Positions 13,148-24,614 are shown, counted from the stretch's first letter. The stretch: DNA of 64,000 bases from Sesamum alatum (GCA_034509735.1 JACGWO010000011.1:14417866-14481865); one strand, 5' to 3'. Notes: generated by a model not told the origin, from the letters alone. Numbers and translations: made by a program.

Positions 13148-13358
13148 GGGTAAATGAGGGAAAAAAAAATTAATACTGATTTATCATAATTTGTGGGATT
13201 GTGTATCCCACCTAATAGGTGGGATCCATTATCCCACAGATTCTGATAAATAAGACCGGGCTCGATACTAATACCGGGCTCTAATAATACCAACCAAACG
13301 TGTGATTAGGTATGATAAGTAATTTTATCATGCCTAATCACACGAACCAAACGGGGCC
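12572..13358. mobile_element. Harbinger-like MITE ('gtttggttcgtgtgat' termini)
   Basis: The left end GGGCTTGTTTGGTTCGTG and right end CACGAACCAAACGGGGCC are inverted, with TTT on both sides (12569-12571, 13359-13361). The terminal sequence is related to the 5258-5687 element. It includes a long GA microsatellite and short inner hairpins around 13195-13240. Confidence 0.7.
13095..13144. repeat. (GA)n microsatellite
   Basis: About 50 bases of GA repeat, interrupted once by AA, inside the Harbinger-like element. Confidence 0.95.
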
Positions 13359-13436
13359 TTTGGGTAAATTAATTAAATAATATTAAAAAATTACCAAAAA
13401 AGGATTGTTATAAGAGGTTTACAATTTTAGAATGAA

Positions 13437-13531
13437 ACCGGGATCATAGATCCCGGTATGTGTTTGAGGCCGGGGTTAGCGACCCCGGCTTCCTGCATGT
13501 TGCAGAAACCGGGGTCTTTAACCCCGGTTTC
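13437..13531. repeat. Three consecutive GC-rich hairpins with CCGG-like stems
   Basis: 13437-13457: ACCGGGATC / GATCCCGGT, loop 3. 13469-13489: GCCGGGGT / ACCCCGGC, loop 5. 13505-13531: GAAACCGGGGT / ACCCCGGTTTC, loop 5. All stems are perfect. They stand 200-290 bases upstream of the PMD start codon and just upstream of its TATA box. Confidence 0.9.
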
Positions 13532-13611
13532 TACACGCAGGACGTTGCATGCGTCCCGTCTACCCCCCTTCCCATTGCATGCGGAAACGACTCCCCTCTC
13601 CATTCTCCCTC

Positions 13612-13618
13612 TATATAA
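13612..13618 (+). promoter_or_regulatory. TATA box of the PMD gene
   Basis: TATATAA, 111 bases upstream of the ATG at 13729, directly after a pyrimidine-rich stretch. Called from position only. Confidence 0.5.
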
Positions 13619-13728
13619 CAAAGCACACACTCTTTCATTTTTAAGATTACAACAAGCACACACACTCTTGCATACGATTTTGTTAAGTTTTAAATTTTTT
13701 TACATATTCAAACTTTCAGAAATATATT

Positions 13729-15113
13729 ATGGCAAATTTGGATCCGCACAATAGTAGTGTGTTGTACAAGCAGAATAATCATCAATCTGAAGATGTGAGC
13801 AGAGAGCCAGACAAAACTCTTATTGTACGGCGTGGTGATATTTCATTTTTTTGGGTTCTCCAACTGGTCCTACGTCACATTAGAGTACTACAAGTATTAC
13901 AAAATATGGGTTTATTTGGTGTTATGCGGTGTGGTCATATTGAGATTGACCAACACGTTATCACCGCGTTAGAGGAGAGATGGAGACTCGAAACTCAAAA
14001 TTTTCATTTCCCCATTGGTGAGACTGTTACACTTCAGGACATCGCCGTTATCTGGGCCTTCTGATTGAAGGGCCTCTTATCACAGGAGTAGATATGCGGC
14101 GGAATACTCAACAATGACAACAGGATTGCTATGAGATGTTGGGATTTGTCCCCGATGTGGTTTCATTTAAGGGCTCCTGGATAAATCTATCGGTCTTGCA
14201 TGACTGGTTGTGGGCCAACACTGCAAGAGGCACGAATATGTGCTTTGTGCCTCCTTGGTGGGATATTATTTCCCGATGCTAACGGCAACAGTGTGTCGTT
14301 GTTGTATTTGCGGCATATGGAGGACATTCAAGAAGGTGGTACCTCAAACTAGGGCACAACAGTGTTGGAATACATGTATAGGTAGTTGTGTACAACATTG
14401 CAAAGAAAATAAATATAGGTGGCGTTATGCAGTTGCTCCAAATATGGGCCTAGGCTCGTATTATAACTATAGCGCTAATTCGAGTTAATATTGAATTAGA
14501 TATACGACTATCAATAATTGACGAAGCAAATGTTCTACCACCTCCTCCATTTGCCGCACGGTATGCTAAAATTTTATGTACATATAATCGTAAAATCTCA
14601 AATCTTGTCTAAATGCTGTCTTGTTGTGTTTGTTGTTCTTTTGAGGTGGGTGTGGAATGTTTCTCGGACGCATACGACACATAACGCGCTGTGCATTATC
14701 AGGGATACCTTTGACCGGATGCAAGAAAATGAGGTATTTATTATTAGTCATTACTTAGTGTTTTTCTTTAATATAGATTACGAATATATTAATGAAGTGG
14801 TTTAATGATGCAGTTTATTTGGTCACCCTATAATGCGAATCAACTGGATCTCACTTCAATACCCTTTATGCACTTTGTACGCCATGAAAAATAATATGCC
14901 CATTGATACACTATGCTATTGTCGAGATGCATCACCCAGAAAGGGTGCTTCGACAGTATGAAATGGTCCAAGACATTCCACTGAATCCCTTAGTAAGTGA
15001 AAGACACTACACTCATTCGATAGATGGGGACGTTAGAACACAAATTGGACGTGGTTCCATCAAGACTATGTTGCACCTCTCGACTCATTCATATCACCTC
15101 GAAGCACGTCTAA
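13729..15113 (+). pseudogene. Plant mobile domain (PMD, MAIN-like) protein, broken
   Basis: The first 110 codons are open and resemble the start of transposon-type PMD proteins (LVLRHIRVLQVLQNMGLFG, HVITALEERWR, HFPIGETVTLQDIAVIW). A one-base loss around 14054-14057, in the codon following that tryptophan, shifts the frame into a stop at 14064. Typical downstream PMD blocks follow in scattered frames with several stops: LLIEGPLITGVD, LHDWLWANTARG, GGILFPDANGNSVSLLYLRH, the LLQIWAWARI block, FIWSPYNANQLDL and ERVLRQYEMVQDIPLNP. PMD proteins occur as host silencing factors (MAIN, MAIL1) and inside Mutator and Gypsy elements. The neighbouring transposase suggests the transposon form. It cannot make a full protein. 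Confidence 0.8.
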
Positions 15114-15837
15114 CATAACTGGAATGCCGACTTCATCATTATTTTTAGGATTACTATTATCTTGACTATCCAGTTCAACCTTATATGGTTCTAAGTATAT
15201 TGGATCATTATTTATGAAACTATCGGCTTCTGGCTCATTGTTCAAATCATAATTATCTTCTTCATTGTATGAAGATGGACCCGCATAATCTTTGTTTATC
15301 CCAACGTTGTATGTTGATGGACCTGCATAATTTTCATTTATCCCAATCTTGTATATAAATGGACCTGCATAATCTTCATTGATCCCAAACCTACCCATCG
15401 CTTAAGTTATTACTGGCAAATTGGGTGAATCTTGCGTTAACATAGACATGTATGTTCTCCAATCACCAACAAATGGGTCGTCTGGTACGATGTTTTCACA
15501 CGCTTTTTTTTGCTTCAATAGAAATATCAACAGAGGCATACCCATTTACCGGGTCGGAAAAAAACTGCAAATCTTCATCAGTCTTAATATGCAACACCGT
15601 GATCTCCCTCCATCGACCAGCATTACATGTCACATATTTAAAACATATTTGTAACTTAAAGTCAACCCTACAGAGACCAAGTGTTTCAAACAAAATCGAC
15701 TCCAAATCAACAAACGTAGTACTACAACATATTTTCCTAAATCCGACTTCACGACGATCATATCTCACACAATCATATAAATAAATTTGTTGACCTCCAT
15801 AAAATATAACAATATTAATATTGTTTTGATCTGCCAT
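15066..15837 (-). pseudogene. Mutator-type transposase, N-terminal fragment
   Basis: On the minus strand the likely start is the ATG at 15837, opening with MADQNNINIVIFYGG. This matches the N-terminal module of plant MuDR-type transposases (a conserved block ending in ESILFETLGL, then KYVTCNAGRWREI and a block ending in EDLQFFSD). The frame stops near 15496 and the sequence continues in another frame (15398-15066) with acidic, Asn/Tyr-rich linker sequence repeating an N/K-E/D-YAGP-like unit. The DNA-binding and DDE catalytic regions are missing, because the fragment ends where the convergent PMD gene begins. An ATG further upstream (16104) lies inside a later insertion and is not the native start. 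Confidence 0.7.
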
Positions 15838-15907
15838 ATCTTTAAATAAAATAAATATAGATTCGTCACTACGAATACAAATAAAGTCATAAATATAATA
15901 AATATTA

Positions 15908-17020
15908 GGGATAATTATATAAAACCCCCCTGTGTTTTCGTTTATCTGCAAAAAATTCCTTTGTGTTTTAAAAATATGCAAAAAAATCTCCCGTGTTTTG
16001 TAAAATACTGCAAATTCTCCCCTTCCATCAGTTGTACTTAACGGCGTTAAAAATTTTCCTATATTGCCCCTTATGCCCTTGTTACCAGAACCATTGATCT
16101 TCAATAGATGAAAATGAATGGTCCAAATTTTAACAATTTAAAATATGTTTTAGTTATATATACAATCATATATATATGTATATATATACAATCGTATATA
16201 TTTATATATTATATATACAAATAATATATATTATAAAAAAACTCAGGGGCGGCCGCCGCCGCCATCGCCCCCTTCAGACGTGGACGACCACCGTCGCCCA
16301 GATCTGAAAGGGGCGACCGCGCGACGCCCTCGTTGCGTCACACCGTCGCCCCTTCAGACGGGGCGACGACCCCTCTAAAGGGGGCGATCGCGAGCGTCGC
16401 CCATATCTGAAAGGGGCGAGGCGGTCGCCACTTCAGGTGGCCGCCGTCGGTGGTGGTGGTGGCCCCGGCGGCAAAAAGGTAAAAAAATTAAAATTATTAC
16501 ATATTAATTTTTAAAATATACAAAATTTTATATATTTATTAAATACTACAAATATATCTTTATATTAAAAATATTAATTTTATATACTTATTAAATATAA
16601 AAAATATATACTTATTAAAAATATTAAGTATTAAAAATATAAAAAATTTATGTACTTATTAAGTATTTTAAATTAATATATTCAATTTTTTATTAAAATA
16701 CATTTAATCTAATCTAAACACAATTAAAGGAAAAACTTAAAAATAAAAGTAAAAGAATAAGTTTAAAAAACAATAATCCAAATAAGACAAAAGGAAGTGT
16801 ATTTAGGTCTTTTTAAGTCAAAAAATGTGATAAAAATATTAAAAAAGATGTATTTTCGCGCAAAAAAGCGCGTGTAACCCACCTTCTGTCCGAAACTAAC
16901 GAAAAAGTGGTTTTGCGTAGTGTTTTACAAAACACGAGGGGGCCTTTTGTATATTATTAAAATACAAGAGGGTTTTTCGCAGATAAATGAAAACACAGGG
17001 GGATTTTATGTAATTATCCC
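15908..17020. mobile_element. Mutator-type foldback element with GC-rich core
   Basis: The ends GGGATAATTATATAAAACCC (left) and GGATTTTATGTAATTATCCC (right) are inverted. The arms extend about 130 bases with 'ctgtgtttt..cgtttatctgc' and its complement. The flanking 9-mers taaatatta and tagatatta differ at one base. A roughly 230-base block of about 70 percent GC (16243-16475) sits in the middle of AT-rich DNA. It contains repeated GTCGCCC...GATCTGAAAGGGGCGA-type words in both orientations. The element inserted upstream of the transposase fragment and so post-dates the composite element. Confidence 0.82.
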
Positions 17021-17196
17021 TAGATATTAGTAAAGGTAAACGTACTATTATTTCAAACGTAAAAAAATTCAGCAATATCCATCCACCTTTTTCCACCAAA
17101 ATTGAAAAAAAAAAACCGTCAACCTGAGAGGTTTGGCTACTTCAAAGTTTCTCGTATGCACAATGCAAAAAAAATAAGAACGAGTGGGTATAAATA

Positions 17197-17233
17197 CCAA
17201 AGAAACCGGTGTCAAAAACACCGATTTCTTTGG
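17197..17233. repeat. 16-bp-arm hairpin upstream of the transposase fragment
   Basis: CCAAAGAAACCGGTGT and ACACCGATTTCTTTGG pair with one mismatch around a 5-base loop. The GAAACCGG core resembles the third hairpin at 13505-13531 upstream of the PMD gene. Confidence 0.8.
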
Positions 17234-18804
17234 ATTTGGAGCGTCTATTAAATTAGACTCATGCATGCAGTAATTAATTGACACTAGGACACAAAATAGT
17301 GTTTGTAATAGTTCGTATTTTTGTGGGTAGAATAAATTGTAAAGAAAATATAAGTTAAGCAATAGTAAAGTTGAACGTATTTGAAAATAAATGTTAGATC
17401 TGAAGAAAGTTGATTAAATACAATTTACTCCCAGTGATTATCGAAAAGTGCAAAAGAGCTCATGTGAACGAACAATGTGCAGAAATCTCCCCTGTCATTT
17501 TAAAAAACATGCACATTATCTCCCTGTCCTAAAATAAACTAGAGGTTGAAAGTTCAAAGACAAATTTCTCCTTCCATATATATGAGGGTATAACAGTTAA
17601 CTTTGAATTAAGTCCACATAAATTAGGGATCGTTCTCTGTAGAAGAAAAAACCCTAGCATTCTAATCGAAGCGAAAAAATTGAAAAATACCCAATTTCTA
17701 TACCCAAATCAACCAAAATTAGAGATTTAGAGAGTGTGTTGTGAGGTTTTGCGAGAGCTAAGTTGTATTCTGAGTGAGGTTTGGCAAAGACAGTAGAAAG
17801 GCGAAGGCGAGATCAAGGCGAAAAAGGCGAAGAAGAGAGCGAAGTTTAGTTATGAGTGAATGAGGTTTTATGAAGACGACAAAAGGCAAAGGAGTAGGGT
17901 TCTATTGGTGGAAAAAAAAATGAAGGTATGTATGCCATATATACAACTAGGGTTCTATTGTCTTTTCTTATCGGGTTATGTTTGATTCAACTTAATCTTT
18001 AAGGGCTTTTTGACATTTTTTGGTTGGGGCCACTACTAAAAAGTATTAAATATTTGTATTATTGTTAATTTGCCTGATTGGTAAACTACATATGTATGTA
18101 TTTTTTTTTTTTTTTTGTAGAATAATATTGTTGAGAATCTGCCTTTTACACATTATTATATTATTTAATCTTTGGTTTTCTGCATACATATGGTCCCTTG
18201 TTTGACTTGAAAAAAAATTGGTCCCTATTCTGTACAGTATGAGCAGGTGCAAATTACTCCACTATGATATTTAATGTTTTGCTTTCTTTATGTTTTTTAT
18301 TTGTATTTCTGCAAATTGATTGTTTTTGAATGATGGTTTTCTTTTCAAATTATTTTACCTGCAACGCTTTGAATACCATGATATAGAATTCACGTATGGA
18401 GGTAGATTTGTTAAAATTGACAAAATAAAATATGTAGCAGGTAGGAAACAAGTGTTTGGGAAAATTGATATAGACTTTTTGAGTTTGTATGAATTGGGTT
18501 TAATATATGAAAAGTGTGTGAAAGAATTTTTTTATGAACTTCTATTATAAAACACCAACTGATTCATTAGAATACAGGCTTGAGGATAATAAAAAATAAG
18601 TGTCCTGATTTGTGTCTGGTAGATTTGCAAAAATAGATGTTGTGGTTCAAATTTATGTAGTAGAAAAGGAGACTGAACCAATTCAGATCATAGATATCCA
18701 AGGGAACTTAATTGCTAATGAAAATAATGAGGAAATGAGGCACTTATTAGATGGGATCAACTTTAATGAGTTTGAGGAAGAAGGGGATGATGATGCGAAT
18801 GATG

Positions 18805-18965
18805 CTGGGGCGATAGGTGAGGAAAAGGGTGAAAACATGGTGGGGTGATGGGTGAGGATAAAAACACAGTGAGTGGTGGGGTGATGGATGAGGGTGAAAA
18901 AATAGTTAGTGATGGAGTGATGGGTGAGGGTGAAAACAGAGACTTGAGTAAAGAGGGTGAAAAAA
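18805..18965 (+). repeat. Minisatellite in the acidic linker of the MULE transposase
   Basis: Four imperfect units of roughly 36-48 bases containing GTGATGGGTGAGG.T.AAAA, lying between the N-terminal module and the DNA-binding domain. Confidence 0.75.
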
Positions 18966-19914
18966 TTGTGAGTAATAAATAGAAGAAGGCAGTGGTGAAT
19001 GATGGTAGTTTAGAGTCATCATTAGAGTTTTATGACTCATCTGATGAGAACTATATGCAACCAGATAATGATAAAGAAATTGAATTTGAAACAAACAACA
19101 TTGTGTTTAAGACATTGAGGGGTTTAGTGATAACGATATTTGTTTGAACAAGAATCCAACCAAAATGCAGTTAATGAAAAAATTGAGGAAGTTTATAAAA
19201 GAAATGGAGCAGCCTAAGGAAGCACATGAAGAAGTTGATGTGAATGGTTTCACAATAAAGGAGATGAAGAAGAGATTTAATCTTGTTGATGATACCAATG
19301 GGGATATATCCAAACATTGTGTGTTTAAAGAATCTAACTAGAATCAAGAAAGAGCTCTCAGTAGTAGTAGTGTGGTCAAGAGTTTTCTCTCTCTAGAAGA
19401 AATGCTCTCACTTCTCTCTAGAGTGCCTCACAACAAGATTTGCTCTTCCATGGATTTCCTTCAAGATTTCTGCAAGATTGTTCTGATTAAACTCTTTTCC
19501 TTCTGATCCTCTTCACTTCTACCGATTTTTTTTCGGATTTGGAGTTGGTTTTGCTGGAGTTTTAGCCTCCCTTGCCGGAATTCTGTCATTTTTTCTGCCT
19601 CCCAGTTTTCTGTTCTGGTTCTTGCTCGCTGGCTTTTGTTGCACACGTTGTGGATGAAACCTGCCTGCATTGCGAGCTGCTTTTTCTAATCTGTCCGTAT
19701 TTCTGAGTTTTTCGGCCAGTTTCCATCCTGCCAGAGGTTGGGCTGCTGTTCACCAGCAAGTTCACTTGGTGCTGTGCCCAAGTGACTCTTCACCTGCCGC
19801 ACTGTCCCCAAAGCCTGCTGTGCTTTCTGCCACTAACACAAGCCGCCCTTTTGAGCCGCCTTTTCAGAGCCGCTCTGTCAGTGCCACCCTGTCTGACCCT
19901 TCCTGGCTGTCCAC

Positions 19915-21261
19915 ATGGCAAAAGGAAAGAAAAGCAGGGCTGCAACCGAGGCTGCTGCCCCCTCCAACCAACCACATGAACAGTCACTCAATATCTGTTC
20001 ACACATGCAGACTGAAGTTACCAAGGCTAGCTCCCAAACTTTCCATGCCTTCATTTCGGATTTGGAGGCCTCTCCCTCCCCCATTGTTGTTGGGAAACAA
20101 CCTGTTGAACCAGCCCTGGACAAGGGAAGCAATGCAGACGTTGAAGGTGCCAAGCCGCCTTATTTTGCTGGCCTTTTCAGCAACAATCGGAAACTTTCAG
20201 ATGACAACAAGCTCCAAAAGTTTGTTCTTGGTGAAGGTATGCTTAAGCTGGAGACGAGTGACCTTATTGATGTCAAGGCCAAGCTTGGATTCTGCCTTGT
20301 TGGATATATTGCCGGCAAGTTTCCGGGGTTCAAAGCCATCCGTGAAATGGCCCATTCCTGGGGCGCCACCTTCCAACAACATGCAAGCGGGTGGCTCATT
20401 TTTCGCTTTGCTCGTGACGAAGATAGGCAACATACTCTTGCTGGAGGTCCGTATTTTATTTTTGGTAGGCCATTATTTCTTAAAAATATGCCAGATTGCT
20501 TCGAGTTTAAGGAGGATGACATTAGTCTTACTCCGGTCTGGGCTATCCTCCCAGCCCTTCCTCTTGAATGCTGGAACCCAAAAGCACTTGGGAAGATTGG
20601 ATCAGCAGTGGGCAACCCCATTGCAATGGACTCTTTAACATTTAAGATGGAGCGGGTCTCCTATGCCCGCATTCTTGTTGAAGTTGACGCTTCAAAGCCG
20701 TTGGTTGACAAGATCGAATTCATGTTCCCTAATGGTGTGACAAGAAAACAACCGGTGGATTACGAGGTCACACCAAAATTCTATTCCGACTGCTGCAAAT
20801 TTGGACACCTCAAAGACTCCTGCCAAGGACTCCAAGCACCGGCTGCAGCTCCTTCAGCCCCGTCCAGCCAAACTGTCCCTGAGAAACAGTCCAAGGCCCA
20901 CCCTTCTGAGTGGACCACGGTGAAAAGGCGCAGCAAAAAAGCCAAAAAGAACCAGCACCAGGCCACCGAATCTTTGCCCACCGAGCCTAATGTTGATGCA
21001 GCGGGGGAGTGCCAAATTCCCCAAAAAACGAGTAATTTGATTCAGAAACAACAGGGGCCTGCTAAGCCGAAGCAAGCTTGGACTGTCACCCCACAGCGCA
21101 TTCCTTCTCATCAGCCTGAGATTGTTTCCCCCTCTCCGTCTGATCTGTCTGATTCTGAGGATGAGTCCTCCACGGCAACCCAGCACCATATGCCAGGGCG
21201 TGAGTCTTTCAAATCTGTTCTGAAACAATACCGAATGCAGGAAGAGGTCTCCCCTTCCTAA
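19915..21261 (+). CDS. LINE ORF1 (DUF4283 / zinc-knuckle nucleic-acid-binding protein)
   Basis: A 448-residue open frame. A basic N-terminus is followed by a DUF4283-like domain (about residues 95-200, with GYIAGKFPGF, GWLIFRF and PYFIFGRPLFLK) and the downstream DUF4283-associated block (LPALPLECWNPKALGKIGS, VDASKPL). A retroviral-type zinc knuckle then follows at 290-303. The knuckle reads Y290-x2-C293-x4-H298-x4-C303, so its first cysteine is replaced by tyrosine. The rest, from about 310, is a Pro/Ser/Gln/Lys-rich tail. In L1-type elements this protein coats the RNA. The frame is intact; whether it is expressed cannot be told from sequence. Confidence 0.9.
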   Translation: MAKGKKSRAATEAAAPSNQPHEQSLNICSHMQTEVTKASSQTFHAFISDLEASPSPIVVGKQPVEPALDKGSNADVEGAKPPYFAGLFSNNRKLSDDNKLQKFVLGEGMLKLETSDLIDVKAKLGFCLVGYIAGKFPGFKAIREMAHSWGATFQQHASGWLIFRFARDEDRQHTLAGGPYFIFGRPLFLKNMPDCFEFKEDDISLTPVWAILPALPLECWNPKALGKIGSAVGNPIAMDSLTFKMERVSYARILVEVDASKPLVDKIEFMFPNGVTRKQPVDYEVTPKFYSDCCKFGHLKDSCQGLQAPAAAPSAPSSQTVPEKQSKAHPSEWTTVKRRSKKAKKNQHQATESLPTEPNVDAAGECQIPQKTSNLIQKQQGPAKPKQAWTVTPQRIPSHQPEIVSPSPSDLSDSEDESSTATQHHMPGRESFKSVLKQYRMQEEVSPS

Positions 21262-21266
21262 TCCCC

Positions 21267-24200
21267 ATGAAGATCGACTTTTGGAATGTGAGGGGCTTCA
21301 ACCGGCCCCTCAAACACAATGGGGTTGCCCACCTCATTAAGAGTAACAACCTTTGCCTTCTGGGCATTTTGGAGACAAAACTTGCAGCTTCAGCCATCCC
21401 GTGTATTCTGCACCGATCATTCCCGGGATGGTGTCAAGTTAACAATTTTGATTTGATCACTGGTGGACGTATCCTTGTCATTTGGAATTCAGCAATCATC
21501 GACCTCCAACCGGAGGATATCTCACAGCAAGTCATCCACTATCGTATCACGAATAAGTCCTCTCAACTCTCCTTTTCTATCTCATTTACATACGGTCTTT
21601 ATTCTATTGTGAATAGAAGGAGCATGTGGGAGAAGCTTTCTGAATTGGGACAAAATTTGAACTCACCATGGCTCATTCTAGGTGATTTTAATTGTGTGAG
21701 ATCGCCGGAAGAAAAACTTGGGGTTACACCCACTTGGTATGAGCTCAAAGATTTCACCGATTGCTGCCTATCTCTTGGACTGCAGGATGCCACCTCTACG
21801 GGTTGTTTCTTCACTTGGTATTCCAACAATGAAAGCAACCCTGTGTGGTGCAAACTTGACAGGGTGCTTAGGAACAATGAGTGGCTTGAGGCGGGGCTGC
21901 ACTGTAATACTCACTTCCCTCCACCGGGATGCCTCTCTGACCACTCGCCTGGTATCGTTTCTATCCTTGATCCCCCGGTTCCTAAGCCCAAACCGTTCCG
22001 ATTTTTCAACATGTGGGCTGACCACCTGGATTTCATGGCAACCGTGAAACATGAATGGAACTCAAATGTTGGCGGCACAACATAATTCAATCTCTGCAGG
22101 AATTTGAAAGCTCTCAAAGGCCCCCTCAAAGCTTTCAACAAAGTGCACTATGGCCACATTTCAGTCAGAGCAAAAGAGACGGACCTTGCCCTTCAAGATG
22201 CCCAAGTCCAATTGGAATCTGACCCTGAGAATTCTTATCTTCGGGACTTGGTTGGGGAACTCCGAAAAAAAGCCATTTTCCTGGCGGAAGCTGAGAGGCA
22301 GTTCTACTACCAAAAGGCCAAAATTCACTTCCTCAAAATGGGAGATTGAAATACCAAATTCTTTCATGATTTGGTGAAGAGAAATTCAGCCAAGAGGTCC
22401 ATCATGGCAATCACTAAGAGCGACGGGACAATTATCACATCGACTGAGGACATTGGCCACGAATATGTTGCCTTTTTCACATCCCTGTTGGGCACGGAGG
22501 CTCCAACCAACCCTGTGGACAATAATGTTTTCGAATGGGGACCGAAGCTTTCTTCAGAGCAAGCCCAAGTTCTCTGCAAGGAAGTCACCCCGCCGAAGTC
22601 AAGTAAGCTATTTTTTAAATCAGCGAGAACAAGGCCGCCGGGCCTGATGGTTATTCGACATACTTCTTCAAAAGAGCATGGAATGTCGTGGGGGACCAAG
22701 TTTGCAAGGCTGTCCTAGACTTCTTTCGGAGCGGAAGATTGCTTAGGCAACTTAACCATTGTATCATTGCACTGGTGCCGAAATCTGAACATTCCCCCAC
22801 GGTTGCAGACTTCCGTCCCATCTCTTGCTGCAATGTGATCTACAAAGCCATAACAAAAATATGCAGATCGACTTGCCCCTTCCCTTGAGCATCTTATCGA
22901 CCGCAGTCAAGCAGCCTTTATCGGGGGACGGAGCATTACAGACAACATCTTCCTTGCACAGGAAATGGTCCGACAGTACACGAGGAAACGGATTTCACCT
23001 CGTTGTACCATTAATGTTGATCTTCAGAAGGCATTCGATTCGGTTTCCTGGACCTTTCTTTCACAGGTCCTTCATGGGTTTGGCTTCCCCCTTTTCTTTG
23101 TTTCGTGGATCATGGAATGCGTCTCCACATCCTCATTCTTAGTTGCCTTGAACGGTTCCCTTCATGGGTTCTTTTCGGGGAAAAGAGGGCTTAGGCAGGG
23201 AGACCCTATGTCACCGGCACTATTCCTTCTTTGCATGGAATATTTCTCTCGTTTGGTCAAGAGGAAAACGACTAATTCAGATTTCAACTTCCATCCAAAA
23301 TGCGAGAAGCTGAAAATTACCCACCTCCTCTTTGCCGACGATCTTATGTTTTTCTCAAGGGGCGGCCTTCCGTCCATCCGCACTTTGATGGAATGCCTCC
23401 AGGAATTTAGGGACATTTCCGGCATTGCAGTAAACAACTCAAAGTCAAGCATTTTCACAGCCGGAATTCAGAATGATGAGCTCCATGAGATTCGAGCAAC
23501 AACTGAGTTTGCTGCTGGAGTTATGCCCGTTCGGTACCTGGGCATTCCCCTTGCAGCACAACGCCTATCAATTGGCGACTACTCACCACTTGTTGACAAG
23601 ATTGCCAGCAATTTCACAAAATGGGCTGCCAAGTCCCTTTCCTTTGCAGGGCGTTTGGAGCTTATTTGCTCGGTTATTCAAGGAGTGGAGTGCTTTTGGC
23701 TCCAAGTTTTCCCTCTTCCAGCAGCCGTTATCGACAAAATTCACCGACTGTGCAGAAACTTCCTTTGGAACTCTAAGAGGGCACCAGTCGCTTGGGAAGA
23801 TCTGTGTCATCCAAAAGAAGAAGGCGGACTTGGTATCCGACATATCCAATCATGGAATGTTGCCCTCATGGCCCGCATCTTGTGGAACATTCATTGCAAA
23901 GCAGACACCTTGTGGGTGAAGTGGGTCAATGGAGTCTACCTCAAAGGCAACTCAATTTGGGAATGGCGGCCAAAGAGGGGCGACTCTCCACTCTTCCAGC
24001 GCCTTTCTCAAATTCATGACATAATTGTTGGCGTTGTGGGTTCACCTCAAGCTGCCAAGCAACTCTTCGAGACATGGGCGAGTAGTAAGGGGTTGGATAC
24101 ATCAAAAGCCTATGAATACTTCAAGCCGAAGCAAGCGAGGCAGCCTTGGCAAGCAATGATCTGGCAGGCCTTCATCCCACCGAAGTTCACTTTCATTCTA

Positions 24201-24614
24201 TGGCTTGGAATTCGCGAAAGATTGTCTACACGTGACCGTCTTACTTTTCTTCATGAGGAAACTTCATGCTCATTATGCATCAACAGAAGTGAGTCGGCCA
24301 AACACCTTTTCTTCAACTGCCCATTCAGCGAACGTGTTTGGTCCGAAATCCGTAGATGGCTTGGCATCAACCGCCGTATGTCAACCATTCTTAGCGCAAT
24401 CAAATGGCTTAAGAAAGAGAAGACCAGTTTCTCCGTGCAGAATAAAGCACGTCTACTTGCTTTAGAATGCACGGTCTACAGTCTTTGGAGGCATTGCAAT
24501 GAAGTTGTCTTTGAAGCCAAAGCTCCTAGCACCGAAGGTCTTGTAATTTCCATCAAAATTATTGTGTTTAGGATCCTTTTGTCCCTCTTTCCGCAAGGAA
24601 CTTTTGCCCTTTGA
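21267..24614 (+). pseudogene. LINE ORF2: endonuclease - reverse transcriptase - zinc-binding domain, broken
   Basis: Starts 5 bases after the ORF1 stop. The APE-type endonuclease (MKIDFWNVRGFNRPLKHNG, ILETKL, ILGDFNCVRS, SDHSPGI) is intact over the first 272 codons. In-frame stops then occur at 22083 (TAA) and 22347 (TGA, in the GD-NTKFFH block). The frame shifts near 22600 and shifts back near 22860. The reverse transcriptase continues with DFRPISCCNVIYKAITK, then INVDLQKAFDSVSW, GLRQGDPMSPALF and the catalytic LLFADD (FADD at 23331-23342). A C-terminal zf-RVT domain (PKFTFILWL, CSLC, HLFFNCPFSERVW) ends at 24614. The catalytic residues remain but the chain is interrupted at least four times, so the copy cannot move on its own. 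Confidence 0.92.

Larger units (their letters stand above)
13437..17233. mobile_element. Decayed composite element: PMD gene and Mutator transposase N-part, convergent
   Basis: A PMD pseudogene (+, from 13729) and the N-terminal part of a Mutator-type transposase gene (-, from 15837) meet tail to tail near 15,070-15,115. GC-rich hairpins lie upstream of each gene (13437-13531 and 17197-17233). A younger foldback element (15908-17020) sits between the transposase start and its upstream hairpin. Maize MuDR also has two convergent genes, which supports reading this as one element. True termini and target duplications were not found, so the limits given are the outermost hairpins. Confidence 0.55.

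Noticed and set aside
15838..16104. N-terminal extension of the transposase fragment from 16104
   Set aside because: It runs through the terminal repeat of a later foldback insertion (15908-17020), so it is not native coding sequence.
13612..17233. The PMD region as a functional host MAIN/MAIL gene
   Set aside because: A frameshift at about 14055, several stops and the adjoining transposase indicate a broken transposon-borne copy.
19670..20638. Long open frame of 322 codons overlapping LINE ORF1
   Set aside because: It is out of frame with the recognisable DUF4283 and zinc-knuckle protein and has no family resemblance.
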